Assembly: GCA_016185145.1 (NCBI GenBank)
Contig: JACPOB010000098.1
Location: forward strand, 1 to 41,802
Source: Rhodospirillales bacterium
GTDB lineage: Bacteria > Pseudomonadota > Alphaproteobacteria > Reyranellales > Reyranellaceae
Length of the DNA: 41,802 nucleotides
Direction of reading: 5' to 3'
In this document: positions 41,312 to 41,802 of the stretch, one piece after another
How the letters are laid out: every line of letters starts with the position of its first letter
How positions within the stretch are numbered: position 1 is the first letter of the stretch
Notes under the pieces: model-generated
Database searches by the model: none
Told to the model about the DNA's origin: nothing
What the model saw: only the letters and a program-made list of their open reading frames with translations
Translations under genes and position numbers: made by a program

Positions 41312-41802
41312 ATGATGCGTCTGGCACTGACGCCGTTATTCGTCGCCATCTCTTTAATGTTCGCAGGAGCGACCGCCGCCATGGACAAGGAAAACACGCT
41401 CTATATCGACCTCAAGGATGGCCGCGTGGTCATCGAGATGCGTCCGGACCTCGCGCCCAACCACGTGGCGCAGATCAAGAAGCTGGCGCGCGAGGGCAAG
41501 TACGACGGCGTCGTGTTCCATCGCGTGATCGAAGGCTTCATGGCCCAGACCGGCGATCCGACCGGCACCGGCTCGGGCGGCATGGGCGAGACGCTGAAGG
41601 CCGAGTTCTCCAAGGAGCCGCATGTGCGCGGCTCGGTGTCGATGGCGCGCACCAACGATCCCAACAGCGCGCGCAGCCAGTTCTTCATCGTGTTCAAGGA
41701 TTCGAACTTCCTCGACGGCCAGTACACGGTGTGGGGCAAGGTCACCAAGGGCATGGAGTTCGTCGACAAGATCAAGCGCGGCCAGGGCCAGTCGGGCTCG
41801 GT
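41312..41802 (+). CDS. Exported cyclophilin-type peptidyl-prolyl isomerase, 3' end missing
   Basis: The frame is open to the window edge (163 codons seen), so the gene continues outside. A signal peptide (LALTPLFVAISLMFAGATAA) predicts a periplasmic enzyme. The cyclophilin fold follows: TLYIDLKDGRVVIEM, APNHVAQIKKLAREG, the catalytic-site block YDGVVFHRVIEGFMAQTGDP, GTGSGGMGETLKAEF and SMARTNDPNSARSQFFIVF with the active-site Gln/Phe. It isomerises X-Pro bonds during protein folding. GAGAGTGAGGG lies upstream of the ATG at 41312 and a second ATG follows directly. It is divergent from the CpaF-like gene. Confidence 0.93.
   Translation, partial: MMRLALTPLFVAISLMFAGATAAMDKENTLYIDLKDGRVVIEMRPDLAPNHVAQIKKLAREGKYDGVVFHRVIEGFMAQTGDPTGTGSGGMGETLKAEFSKEPHVRGSVSMARTNDPNSARSQFFIVFKDSNFLDGQYTVWGKVTKGMEFVDKIKRGQGQSGS

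Overview
The window is a high-GC (mid-60s percent by eye) chromosomal segment of an alphaproteobacterium. The evidence is the order ctaC-ctaD-ctaB-small assembly protein-ctaG-ctaE-DUF983-SURF1 followed by thrC and an M16 peptidase, a GAAC-N7-GAAC (alphaproteobacterial type) LexA box, and families of intergenic palindromes of the kind seen in Rhodospirillales/Hyphomicrobiales. The style recalls Reyranella-like genomes, but that is inference. I saw no rRNA, tRNA or CRISPR. Both edges cut genes: uvrB at the left and a cyclophilin at the right.

1-14.3 kb is ordinary chromosome. It holds the uvrB 3' part, an exported alpha/beta hydrolase, an NfeD/slipin membrane pair, an operon of an intradiol ring-cleavage dioxygenase with an SsuBC/TauBC-type ABC ATPase and permease, a RimJ-like acetyltransferase, an aspartyl/asparaginyl beta-hydroxylase-like protein, a YcjX-YcjF pair, a TerB-like protein, an Rrf2 regulator overlapping a SAM methyltransferase, and a glyoxalase II-type metallo-hydrolase.

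14.3-21.9 kb is accessory DNA with lower and patchier GC. It contains a DUF3987 primase/helicase-like ATPase whose promoter carries a LexA box, a stretch of decayed DNA with an HTH-regulator fragment, a broken IS66 element, and a 1244-residue RHS/YD-repeat polymorphic toxin with an ART-like C-terminal tail. Directly downstream of the toxin is a 94-residue protein resembling EF-Tu domain 3, the candidate immunity protein.

21.9-28.4 kb carries a hybrid histidine kinase divergent from a NarL-type response regulator. It is followed by a cassette of four exported proteins (GCG_CRPN-like, Spy/CpxP-like, DUF3300, DUF2950) behind a strong 24-nt palindrome, then a remnant of a serine recombinase.

28.4-39.4 kb is, on the minus strand, the cytochrome aa3 oxidase and assembly operon leading into SURF1, an M32 carboxypeptidase, DUF1272, threonine synthase and an M16 peptidase. 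Two genes here are damaged. ctaD carries a 5-bp tandem duplication that shifts the frame, and the M32 gene has lost about 35 codons near its 3' end. The window closes with an orphan CpaF/TadA-like ATPase with degenerate motifs and the start of an exported cyclophilin.

The most noteworthy items are the LexA-box-controlled DUF3987 gene, the RHS toxin with an EF-Tu-like partner, the ctaD duplication, the palindrome in front of the exported cassette, and a three-copy composite palindromic repeat.
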